Below are positions 15,139-20,620 of a DNA stretch of 26,654 nucleotides, one piece after another (positions within the stretch are counted from its first letter, which is position 1; each line of letters starts with the position of its first letter). The stretch lies in contig CAZELH010000008.1 of the NCBI GenBank assembly GCA_964513095.1, forward strand, positions 1-26,654, in the 5' to 3' direction. Position numbers and translations under genes: made by a program. Under the pieces are notes generated by a model. It had not been told where the DNA came from and searched no databases. It was given only the letters and a program-made list of their open reading frames with translations. This DNA is from JBDKGD01 sp964513095 (GTDB lineage Bacteria; Patescibacteriota; Minisyncoccia; UBA6257; 2-01-FULL-56-20).

Positions 15139-15215
15139 GAGCCTGTCGCAGAGTATTTGATTTTTATTGTCAACCTCCAGACAGTCAACCGCAGATTTGG
15201 TTCTGCGACAGGCTC
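15139..15215. repeat. 14-bp inverted repeat (GAGCCTGTCGCAGA)
   Basis: Perfect arms at 15139-15152 and 15202-15215 flank 49 bp. The right arm runs straight into nine C residues. The GC-rich arms differ from the surroundings and look like one of the palindromic intergenic elements seen elsewhere in the window. Confidence 0.75.
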
Positions 15216-15305
15216 CCCCCCCCGTAAAAGAAGTCGAGCTGTGTCCCTCACGTAGACACAACCCGAGCCACGGCTCGACTTCACCTCTTGCCCTAGAGCA
15301 AGAGC

Positions 15306-15343
15306 GACCCCCAAGCAAATTTGCTTCGGGGGTCTTACTTTTT
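15306..15343 (+). terminator. Rho-independent terminator of plus-strand RNA unit
   Basis: Stem GACCCCC / GGGGGTC extended by AAGCA/TGCTT, followed by TTACTTTTTAA on the plus strand. On the minus strand no T run follows, so it serves the plus-strand unit, not mutY. Confidence 0.8.
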
Positions 15344-15364
15344 AATAAGGCGATAAAACATTCA

Positions 15365-16186
15365 TCACCGCAACCTATAATAACGAGATTGTTTCACAAT
15401 AAATCCTTCATTCACCAAATCACCCATCGCTCGGGTGATTTTTTCTTTCTCAAATCCTTTTTTTATCAAAGCAGTTCGCAAAGAAACAACAGAAAGAGAT
15501 TTTTTAACAGTCAATAATCGAAGAATCTCGCCTCGCACCTGTCGCAGAGATCCTTCAAATTTTGATTGTTTTACATATGAAGCACTCCTCCTGTTTGAAT
15601 TCTGTTTTATAATACGTGGCAATGATGCGCCATAATCCATAAGTGCCCAATACCACTCGCGGGGATTTTTTTGATCAACACTCGCTTCTATATATGGAAT
15701 AAGTTCACTATCTGCCACACCCGTTTTATCATGGAAAAAATGATAGAGAAAAACGCGACGAATATTTGTCTCGAGACACACCGTAGAAATGTTATGGGCA
15801 AATGCCAAAATAGCACCGGAAGTGTATGGGCCGATACCCGACAATGTTTGTAAATCGTAAGAATTATTCGGAACAACGCCACCGTAATCACTCACTATTT
15901 TTTCTGCCGCTTTTTTTAAATACAATGCTCGGCGATTATATCCAAGCCCCTGCCACAAAGTAATAACATCAGAAGGACGAGCGTGTGCTACATCAGTAAC
16001 TGTCGGAAATCGCTTCAGAAACGCAGTATATTTTTCAACAACCCGAGCAGTTTGAGTTTGTTGGAGCATAAATTCTGAAATCAAAATAGCATACGGATCT
16101 TTTGTGAAACGCCACGGAAAATCCCGCTTATTAGTGCGATAAAAATCCCACACAATCTTCTGAAATTTTTGTATCGACAAAGACAT
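15365..16186 (-). CDS. mutY: MutY-like adenine DNA glycosylase lacking Fe-S cysteines
   Basis: A HhH-GPD base-excision glycosylase expected to remove adenine paired with 8-oxoguanine. The N-terminal region has RDFPWRFTKDPYAILISEFMLQQT... with the catalytic Glu in ISEFMLQQTQTARV, then LWQGLGYNRRALYLKKAA, the helix-hairpin-helix LSGIGPYTSGAILAFA and LETNIRRVF. In standard MutY the last motif is LDGNVKRV with a catalytic Asp; here that position is Glu. The usual C-x6-C-x2-C-x5-C cluster after MDxGA is absent (MDYGASLPRIIKQNSNRRS has no Cys), and the C-terminal NUDT1-like 8-oxoG domain is replaced by about 65 residues resembling a winged helix (RQVRGEILRLLT onward). ATG 16186 gives 273 residues; starting at 16213 adds nine residues from a repeat. 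Confidence 0.85.
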   Translation of the reverse strand: MSLSIQKFQKIVWDFYRTNKRDFPWRFTKDPYAILISEFMLQQTQTARVVEKYTAFLKRFPTVTDVAHARPSDVITLWQGLGYNRRALYLKKAAEKIVSDYGGVVPNNSYDLQTLSGIGPYTSGAILAFAHNISTVCLETNIRRVFLYHFFHDKTGVADSELIPYIEASVDQKNPREWYWALMDYGASLPRIIKQNSNRRSASYVKQSKFEGSLRQVRGEILRLLTVKKSLSVVSLRTALIKKGFEKEKITRAMGDLVNEGFIVKQSRYYRLR

Positions 16187-16246
16187 AGGGTTTAGGGTAT
16201 AGCCACTAGCCAATAGTTATTTAATACATGCTAAAAAACATGGATC

Positions 16247-16266
16247 CCTGCCTGCCGGCAGGCAGG
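16247..16266. repeat. 20-bp GC palindrome, copy 2
   Basis: Identical to the palindrome at 14467-14486, here extended by CC/GG to 24 bp (CCC...GGG side bases). The two copies bracket the plus-strand RNA unit and mutY. Confidence 0.85.
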
Positions 16267-16311
16267 CCCGTTCCAATACGGAGATGACATGAAAAAAATT
16301 TTCTTCTTACC

Positions 16312-16354
16312 AATATAGCATACAACCCACTCCTCAAAAGAAGTGGGTTGTATG
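16312..16354 (-). promoter_or_regulatory. Possible mutY promoter next to a 13-bp hairpin
   Basis: A perfect 13-bp stem (16319-16331/16342-16354, CATACAACCCACT / AGTGGGTTGTATG) is followed on the minus strand by an extended -10 (TGC then TATATT, 16312-16317). The TGCTATATTGGT string also occurs at the plus-strand promoter at 14531. The -35 is weak, and the leader to mutY would be about 115 nt. Confidence 0.4.
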
Positions 16355-16420
16355 TAAATATTCACTATTGGCTACTTGTAGCGAGGTCCTCGAACCATGC
16401 CCTAAACCATATTGGCTGGG

Positions 16421-16774
16421 TTATTTTTTATGTCGCTTCTCCGCCTCCTTCATATCGCGCGAAATGCGACTCCAATGAGCTTTCATCTCTTTCATCAAGA
16501 TTTCCACTTCCTTTGGATCAATTGCCTTTACCGCGGCGTATTTTTTCGCCACCGCATCAACAACCTCATTGTACATCTCCTGATTAATCGTCTTTGCTTT
16601 CTCAAGCTTTTCCAACACTTCCGCTTTTGCTTTCAAGCTCCAACTCTTAATCTTCTTTCGATTTTTGGCGCCATCTTTGCCATACAAAAAATACGCACCC
16701 GCTGCTGCCACCGCAGTCAACGCCGCGAGCCCAACACCAATCGCTGCTCCCGAATTATTTGATTTGTGTGCCAT
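16421..16774 (-). CDS. Small membrane-anchored coiled-coil protein
   Basis: A 117-residue protein with a short N-terminal segment, one membrane helix (about 10-31, AAIGVGLAALTAVAAAGAYF) and a long Lys/Glu/Ala-rich helical cytoplasmic domain. The layout resembles YtxH-type small membrane proteins, but no family is certain. The helix reads LYGKDGAKNRKKIKSWSLKAK after the membrane, then continuous charged helix to a Lys/His tail. Its start codon lies 1 bp from the stop of the preceding membrane-protein gene (16776), so they are cotranscribed and probably translationally coupled. A role at the cell envelope is inference from topology. Confidence 0.78.
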   Translation of the reverse strand: MAHKSNNSGAAIGVGLAALTAVAAAGAYFLYGKDGAKNRKKIKSWSLKAKAEVLEKLEKAKTINQEMYNEVVDAVAKKYAAVKAIDPKEVEILMKEMKAHWSRISRDMKEAEKRHKK

Positions 16775-16775
16775 A

Positions 16776-17075
16776 CTATTTTACTTTTTTAACTTTTACC
16801 CTGCGACCTTTGCCAGTACTTCCACCCGAAAAGAACCCGCGAATATGCGATAAAAACATACTCACCAAAGCTCCTTTGTCTTGCATTCGACTTCGCAAAG
16901 CTCCAATATCACTAGAAATATGCTCTGCCTCATATCGAACCAATCGGACAATCTCACCAATGTCACGCATGATACGTAACACGTATATAATAATACCCAA
17001 TAACCCCATACTCACCAAAAACACCGCTATCGTCGTTATGAAAAAAAATACGTCCGCTTTTATAAAAGAATCCAT
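16776..17075 (-). CDS. Small single-pass membrane protein (DUF948-like layout)
   Basis: A 99-residue protein: one strong membrane helix (about residues 8-33, FFFITTIAVFLVSMGLLGII...), an amphipathic helix with RLVRYEAEHISSDIGALRSRM, then a basic Gly/Ser/Lys tail (GGSTGKGRRVKVKKVK). The arrangement resembles DUF948/YoxC-type proteins but this is not a firm assignment. The start ATG 17075 (MDSFIK) is preferred over 17084 because a perfect extended -10 lies 7 nt before 17075 and itself overlaps the upstream ATG. It is the first gene of a two-gene unit with the coiled-coil membrane protein. Confidence 0.75.
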   Translation of the reverse strand: MDSFIKADVFFFITTIAVFLVSMGLLGIIIYVLRIMRDIGEIVRLVRYEAEHISSDIGALRSRMQDKGALVSMFLSHIRGFFSGGSTGKGRRVKVKKVK

Positions 17076-17082
17076 AACAATC

Positions 17083-17088
17083 ATTATA
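17083..17088 (-). promoter_or_regulatory. Extended -10 element deciding the start at 17075
   Basis: On the minus strand TGT directly precedes TATAAT, which ends 7 nt upstream of ATG 17075 and contains part of the upstream ATG at 17084. This makes the downstream ATG the likelier start and the transcript leaderless. Confidence 0.6.
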
Positions 17089-17123
17089 ACATAATGATTG
17101 GATTAGAAGATTAATAAATTATG

Positions 17124-17141
17124 TTCCGCCAGTTGGCGGAA
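17124..17141. repeat. GC palindrome TTCCGCC-AGTT-GGCGGAA
   Basis: A perfect 7-bp hairpin in the low-complexity spacer past the nth stop. No T run follows on the minus strand, so it is not an obvious terminator. Confidence 0.6.
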
Positions 17142-17181
17142 ATGAATCAAAATAATTAATTCGCAATTCGCTAATACGCAA

Positions 17182-17817
17182 TCACACAATCTGCTCGCGA
17201 AGCGGACAGATTGTATGCCTACACCTCGCTGGACAATACTGCCTCCCATACAAAATAAAGAGATGCGAAATAATCGGCCAGTCTTTTCTAGGAACAAGCG
17301 CCATTAAATCTTTTTCTATTTTTGCGGGATCGGTATTTTTTGTGAGTCCAAAAAGACAAGCCAACCGCCTTACATGCGTATCCACCGTTATCCCCTCATT
17401 AATACCAAAAGCCCCGTGTAAAATAACATTGGCTGTTTTACGACCAACCCCCGGCAGAGAAAGGAGACTATTCATCGAGGAAGGTACTTGTCCACTATAT
17501 TTTTCTAAAATCATCCGCGCCGCTTCTTGAATATGGCGGGCTTTCGCGCGATAAAACCCCGTCTGAAAAATATCCTTTTCTAATTCACTTCGCTTAACGT
17601 TCGCGTACTCTTGTATCGTTTTATATTTTTTAAATAAATGACTCGTCACTTCATTCACTTTCTTATCAGTGCACTGCGCCGATAGCATCACCGCCACCAG
17701 CAACTCCCAATGATTACTAAAATGCAACGCAATCTTCGGCTCTGGAAATAATTTCTTCAACTGCCGAATAATGGCAAGAGTTTTTGCGACAAGTGTTTTA
17801 TTATTTTTTTCAATCAT
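17182..17817 (-). CDS. nth: Endonuclease III (thymine glycol DNA glycosylase/AP lyase)
   Basis: Removes oxidised pyrimidines and nicks the abasic site in base excision repair. The helix-hairpin-helix LPGVGRKTANVIL carries the catalytic Lys and VDTHVRRL the catalytic Asp; LLVAVMLSAQCTDKKVN is the family's N-terminal substrate region. The length of 211 matches. The C-terminal cluster loop is irregular: after GRQYC the cysteines are at relative positions 0, 4 and 9 and the protein ends with Val where the fourth Cys would be, instead of C-x6-C-x2-C-x5-C. Cluster binding is therefore doubtful. A one-base frame change near the end would read LCDC, so sequence error or true decay are both possible. 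TATAAT lies 16 nt upstream of the start. Confidence 0.94.
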   Translation of the reverse strand: MIEKNNKTLVAKTLAIIRQLKKLFPEPKIALHFSNHWELLVAVMLSAQCTDKKVNEVTSHLFKKYKTIQEYANVKRSELEKDIFQTGFYRAKARHIQEAARMILEKYSGQVPSSMNSLLSLPGVGRKTANVILHGAFGINEGITVDTHVRRLACLFGLTKNTDPAKIEKDLMALVPRKDWPIISHLFILYGRQYCPARCRHTICPLREQIV

Positions 17818-17840
17818 ATTTTGATATTTGGTTATTATAC

Positions 17841-17867
17841 AATCAGCCTGCTAAAAGCAGGCTGATT
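17841..17867 (-). terminator. 11-bp hairpin between SIMPL gene and nth
   Basis: A perfect stem AATCAGCCTGC / GCAGGCTGATT with a 5-nt loop, past the SIMPL-gene stop. On the minus strand it runs into GTATAATAA, the probable -10 of nth, rather than a T run, so termination efficiency is unclear and the hairpin occupies the spacer of the nth promoter. Confidence 0.55.
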
Positions 17868-17904
17868 AAACAATTCACGACTTACGTTTCACGTTACACG
17901 ACTT
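17868..17904. repeat. Low-complexity ACGT-rich spacer
   Basis: Immediately after the SIMPL-gene stop, units like CGTGTAACGTGAAACGTAAGTCGTG repeat in degenerate form (read on the minus strand, shown in part). No gene or regulatory site is evident. Confidence 0.4.
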
Positions 17905-18717
17905 CTACTCTATCTCATACTGAAGCGTAATAGAAACGGTTACATCCTGACTTCCCGCCTCAATAGGAGCTGATTTCAACTCAGCACCCCCCATACCGTC
18001 GGCATAAGAAGTTAAGGTATTTCGATAATAAGGAGCAGGATAGCCAGCTCCACCCTCTTGGATTCCCAATAATCTTCCGAGACGAAAACCGGTCGAATCA
18101 GCAATGCCTTCAGCTTTTTGCTTCGCTTTCGCAATAGCATTTTCACGTGCTTTTGATTGCGCAATAGCAGGATCGTCCAGCGTAAACTGCAATTCAGAAA
18201 CTTTATTTGCCCCATTCTTCACAACCCCCGATACAATATCGCCAATCTTCTTAAAATCTCGAACCTTCACTTGCACAGATTGCGCAACATCATACCCAAC
18301 AATCTCAGATGGTGGGCACGGACGAATTGACGTTGGAGCACCACCCGCAGGTGACATCACACCAATCGGACAATTATATGATGAGTATCTCGGAGATACG
18401 TTATAACTAACGGTTTTAATATCCTTGCTCTCAACGCCATTCGCCTTCAAAAAAGCGATAACTTTTTCAGACGCTTTAGCGTTTTGATCATGAAGACTCG
18501 CCAAGTCCTTTCCACCTTCCGTCAAAACACTGTAGGTAAATTGCGCAATGTCAGGAACAGCAACATACGTCCCATCAGCAGACACGCTAAAACTACGAAA
18601 TGACGATGGCTGAATTGATTTTGAAAACGCGGAAACATACTGCAACGCGGCGCCACCAATCATAATAGCCGCCAATGCAAGAGCACCAAAAAACACAGGC
18701 TTTATTTTTGTATCCAT
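17905..18717 (-). CDS. Exported SIMPL-domain (DUF541) protein
   Basis: A 270-residue secreted or membrane-anchored protein of the SIMPL/DUF541 family (BP26/YggE-like), often linked to oxidative stress but of unknown biochemical role. It starts with a signal anchor (about 8-28, FFGALALAAIMIGGAALQYV), then the domain: SVSADGTYVAVPDIAQFTYSV (family G.G.....PD.A....), a region with KANGVESKDIKTVSYNVSPRY and a later KARENAIAKAKQKAEGIADSTG (family A...A...A...A.)., ending with beta strands VTVSITLQYEIE. A Cys/Pro/Gly-rich loop (about 113-135) is larger than usual. ATG 18717 (MDTKIKP) is chosen since it begins the signal anchor; TATATT lies 8 nt upstream. Confidence 0.9.
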   Translation of the reverse strand: MDTKIKPVFFGALALAAIMIGGAALQYVSAFSKSIQPSSFRSFSVSADGTYVAVPDIAQFTYSVLTEGGKDLASLHDQNAKASEKVIAFLKANGVESKDIKTVSYNVSPRYSSYNCPIGVMSPAGGAPTSIRPCPPSEIVGYDVAQSVQVKVRDFKKIGDIVSGVVKNGANKVSELQFTLDDPAIAQSKARENAIAKAKQKAEGIADSTGFRLGRLLGIQEGGAGYPAPYYRNTLTSYADGMGGAELKSAPIEAGSQDVTVSITLQYEIE

Positions 18718-18725
18718 AGGAGAAA

Positions 18726-18731
18726 AATATA
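18726..18731 (-). promoter_or_regulatory. -10-like element 8 nt before SIMPL start
   Basis: TATATT on the minus strand ends 8 nt before ATG 18717. A second, better extended -10 (TGG then TATAAT) lies about 20 nt further upstream, so two starts are possible. No Shine-Dalgarno. Confidence 0.4.
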
Positions 18732-18782
18732 ATAACGACGTAACAGTATTATACCACGAAACCAATAAATAATCGAGTAACG

Positions 18783-19532
18783 CTACCCTAATTCACAAGC
18801 ACAGTACGCCGCAACCGTCGCTGCAGTTTCCGCTTTTAGCACCGATGTTCCCAAAGAAGCAATGATCAAATGGGAATATTTTTTTTGTAACTCTAAAACA
18901 TGCGAACGCTCATGATCACTCCATCCACCTTCTGGCCCAATAAACAAAGATGCGGAAGCGTACGACACGCCAGAAGAAGCAAAAAATGAGCGGGAATTAG
19001 TTTCGGTGATATCAAAAAACACCACCAACTCGCTATCAACACATGCACGTTCAAGCGCAACGGGAAAATCAGAAATGCCCCTATATTCCATTAATCGATT
19101 TTGCTGTGATTGTTCCGTTGCCTCTATGCTAATTTTTTTAACACGCTCCTCGTTAATATTTGTTTTTACCGTATGGTCACACAAAAGACCAGTAAGACTG
19201 AAACACCCCACTTCAGTTAATTTTTGGGCAACCAGTTCAAACAAGTCCTTTTTTAAAATAGAAACATACATATGAACAGCTGGCTTATGAAAAAAAATAT
19301 CACCGGATTCTTCTGATTCAAAAGAAACGCTAATGGAGTCTGGCATGCTCTTAACGATGCGAACAAGGTATTTTTTATGACTAGAAGGATTAACCAAACA
19401 AATACGTTCACCATTTTTTAATCGCAACACATCGCGAACTTGGTGAACAAGCGCCTCATCTTTGATAGAAAAAACAACACCAGAATCAATCGAAATATTT
19501 ACATCGTAAATAAAATGATGAATTTTTTTCAT
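18783..19532 (-). CDS. rsmE: 16S rRNA (uracil-1498-N3)-methyltransferase RsmE
   Basis: Methylates U1498 at the decoding site of 16S rRNA; a SPOUT-class enzyme with a PUA-like N-terminal domain. Family blocks are HQVRDVLRLKNGE (about residues 30-42), LFELVAQKLTEVGC, EATEQSQQNRLME, LFIGPEGGWSDHER (the SPOUT knot SAM site) and SLGTSVLKAETAATVA (family LG.RILR.ETA). The length of 249 is typical. The gene follows the methyltransferase with a 6-bp gap and so is the second gene of that transcript; no Shine-Dalgarno is evident. Substitution of the usual Arg-Ile-Leu-Arg by Ser-Val-Leu-Lys in the last motif is a mild deviation. Confidence 0.95.
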   Translation of the reverse strand: MKKIHHFIYDVNISIDSGVVFSIKDEALVHQVRDVLRLKNGERICLVNPSSHKKYLVRIVKSMPDSISVSFESEESGDIFFHKPAVHMYVSILKKDLFELVAQKLTEVGCFSLTGLLCDHTVKTNINEERVKKISIEATEQSQQNRLMEYRGISDFPVALERACVDSELVVFFDITETNSRSFFASSGVSYASASLFIGPEGGWSDHERSHVLELQKKYSHLIIASLGTSVLKAETAATVAAYCACELG

Positions 19533-19538
19533 ACAAAA

Positions 19539-20318
19539 TTAGGCTTTTTTTATCGGCTTTTTTTCAAGCTGTAAGAAAAGAAACAACGGGAATTGACTTC
19601 GCGCCTCATTTTCTGCCTTTGCACGAGGCCCCGGCGCACTCACCTTATCCGATACCCACTCCTCCATTCGCACAATCGAAAGACCGGCTGTTGCGCACGC
19701 CTTTGAGTAGTATTGCAAAGGTCTATGAAAAGAAACGGTGGTTGCAGAATGCGGATCACTCGGGTGCATCGCGATAACGGACTTTGATTCATGCATATAT
19801 TCCTCAATTCGACGATACTGAATTTTTTTATTCTCATCCCACCCCCACTCACTGTGATTAGGAATGCGAAATGCTGGATGATTGAGGACAATGAACAGGG
19901 ATCGTCCGGGCTTTAACGCGCGCGCCGCTTCAGCAATGGTCGTATGCGCTTTTTCAATGTTTTGCAATCCAAGCACACACACTGCCGCATCAAAAAAATT
20001 GCTTTTCAAGAACGGCATCGCTTCCGCATTTGATTTATAAAAAAGGCCAGTGGGAACGGAAGATTTTGCTTTTTCAAGGAGTGATGGCGAGATATCAACT
20101 CCAGTAACACGCGCGCCAGAAGCGGCAAACGCCGCGCTAAAAAAACCTTGCCCACAGGCGATATCAACAATCGCGTCGCCTTTTTTAATATGCATGAGTC
20201 GAAGTAAATTAGGCAAAATAACACGCGTTTGATAGGTATTTTCCGACGTCAATAATGCGTCGTACCAATCGGCAACTGCTTCCCACGATGTATTCTTTTT
20301 TTGTGCACGTGAATTCAT
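19539..20318 (-). CDS. Class I SAM-dependent methyltransferase, substrate unknown
   Basis: A 259-residue Rossmann-fold methyltransferase of the Methyltransf_11/25 type. Motif I is IVDIACGQGFFSAAFA (about residues 50-65), followed by ARVTGVDISPSLLEKAK (motif II acidic residue in VDIS), SNAEAMPFLKSNFFDAAVCV and the post-I AARALKPGRSLFIVLNHPAF. The C-terminal part (HRPLQYYSKACATAGLSIVRMEEW) is typical of small-molecule or lipid/quinone methyltransferases, but the substrate cannot be told. It begins a two-gene unit with rsmE. The start at 20318 is 26 nt downstream of a terminator stem, so the promoter must lie within or just after the terminator (TATACAAT about 12 nt upstream). Confidence 0.88.
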   Translation of the reverse strand: MNSRAQKKNTSWEAVADWYDALLTSENTYQTRVILPNLLRLMHIKKGDAIVDIACGQGFFSAAFAASGARVTGVDISPSLLEKAKSSVPTGLFYKSNAEAMPFLKSNFFDAAVCVLGLQNIEKAHTTIAEAARALKPGRSLFIVLNHPAFRIPNHSEWGWDENKKIQYRRIEEYMHESKSVIAMHPSDPHSATTVSFHRPLQYYSKACATAGLSIVRMEEWVSDKVSAPGPRAKAENEARSQFPLFLFLQLEKKPIKKA

Positions 20319-20343
20319 TGTATATAGGTATTGTATAAAAAAA

Positions 20344-20364
20344 GGGCGATACTAGGTATCGCCC
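20344..20364 (-). terminator. Rho-independent terminator of the gapped gene
   Basis: On the minus strand a perfect stem GGGCGATAC / GTATCGCCC followed by eight T residues (TTTTTTTTATAC). The stop codon TAG of the partial reading frame lies in its loop. Confidence 0.9.
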
Positions 20365-20411
20365 GACGGTGCGGTCGAAGCACCACCTCCAGCCGCCTTA
20401 GCGGCCATAGC
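20352..20411 (-). CDS. 3' end of an Ala/Gly-rich protein gene, rest in assembly gap
   Basis: The frame reading AMAAKAAGGGASTAPSGDT then TAG runs out of the N gap into the terminator. The low-complexity Ala/Gly/Ser/Thr tail has a much higher GC than the neighbourhood, which may be why assembly broke here. Such tails occur in several abundant bacterial proteins (for example chaperones and ribosomal proteins), but too little remains to name it. The frame is supported by the stop codon sitting inside the terminator, as is usual in compact genomes, and by a consensus promoter upstream of the gap (20593-20620). The size of the gene is unknown because the 100 N is a placeholder. Confidence 0.6.
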   Translation of the reverse strand, partial: AMAAKAAGGGASTAPSGDT

Positions 20412-20511
20412 NNNNNNNNNNNNNNNNNNNNNNNNNNNNNNNNNNNNNNNNNNNNNNNNNNNNNNNNNNNNNNNNNNNNNNNNNNNNNNNNNNNNNNNNN
20501 NNNNNNNNNNN
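20412..20511. other. Assembly gap (100 N)
   Basis: Exactly 100 unknown bases, likely a placeholder of unknown true length. It separates a promoter-plus-hairpin leader from the 3' end of an Ala/Gly-rich reading frame. Confidence 0.97.
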
Positions 20512-20568
20512 AAAAAATTGATTTTATATAAGAAACTGGCTGTTTCCCATAGAAAATCAATCTTTTTT
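20512..20568 (-). promoter_or_regulatory. Leader hairpin with U run at the gap edge (attenuator-like)
   Basis: Arms at 20512-20525 and 20553-20568 (TTGATTTT/AAAATCAA core with A/T runs, one bulged C) enclose an inner GAAAC/GTTTC hairpin (20532-20536/20542-20546). On the minus strand it begins about 18 nt after the predicted start of the promoter at 20593-20620 and ends in TTTTTT at the gap. It could be an attenuator, or the terminator of a ~75-nt RNA. Confidence 0.55.
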
Positions 20569-20592
20569 TAAGACATTCAAGATCTGTACCCA

Positions 20593-20620
20593 ATTATACT
20601 CCAATGACAACAATTGTCAA
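20593..20620 (-). promoter_or_regulatory. Perfect-consensus promoter overlapping xseB stop
   Basis: On the minus strand TTGACA (20615-20620), a 16-nt spacer and TATAAT (20593-20598). Both hexamers are perfect. The TGA stop of xseB is inside the -35. It points into the gap and should drive the Ala/Gly-rich gene strongly. Confidence 0.85.

Larger units (their letters stand above)
14545..15343 (+). ncRNA. Putative ~800-nt structured RNA unit, no known family
   Basis: An isolated plus-strand unit between minus-strand tgt and mutY, bounded by a strong promoter and a terminator, without a convincing long ORF. Visible pairings: 14600-14605/14621-14626; 14629-14640/14762-14774 (a long-range closing helix); 14683-14689/14756-14762; 14695-14700/14705-14710; 14725-14735/14743-14756; 14777-14784/14787-14794; 14851-14856/14864-14869; 14879-14885/14901-14907; 15139-15152/15202-15215; 15231-15238/15274-15281 with inner 15240-15245/15255-15260; 15285-15291/15298-15304. 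Two Shine-Dalgarno-like sites occur: AGGAG 14811-14815, 8 nt before an ATG opening an 11-codon ORF (MTKTHKTHDFG), and AAGGAG 14908-14913 with no standard start at proper distance. I see no tmRNA tRNA-like ends, no RNase P CR-I/CR-V, no SRP or T-box consensus. It could also be a decayed gene plus an inserted palindromic element. Confidence 0.55.

Noticed and set aside
15016..15318. Minus-strand frame of about 100 codons opposite the RNA unit
   Set aside because: It is antisense to the terminator and inverted-repeat arms, has atypical composition and no start signals.
14545..15343. tmRNA, RNase P RNA, group I/II intron or T-box leader
   Set aside because: No 5'/3' tRNA-like domain or CCA end, no RNase P conserved regions, no intron core or domain V, no T-box GGTGG consensus, and no downstream plus-strand gene to regulate.
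20315..20593. Minus-strand frame reading through the N gap from 20593
   Set aside because: The frame joins a leader hairpin to the terminator and depends on the arbitrary gap length. The frame ending in TAG within the terminator loop is better supported.
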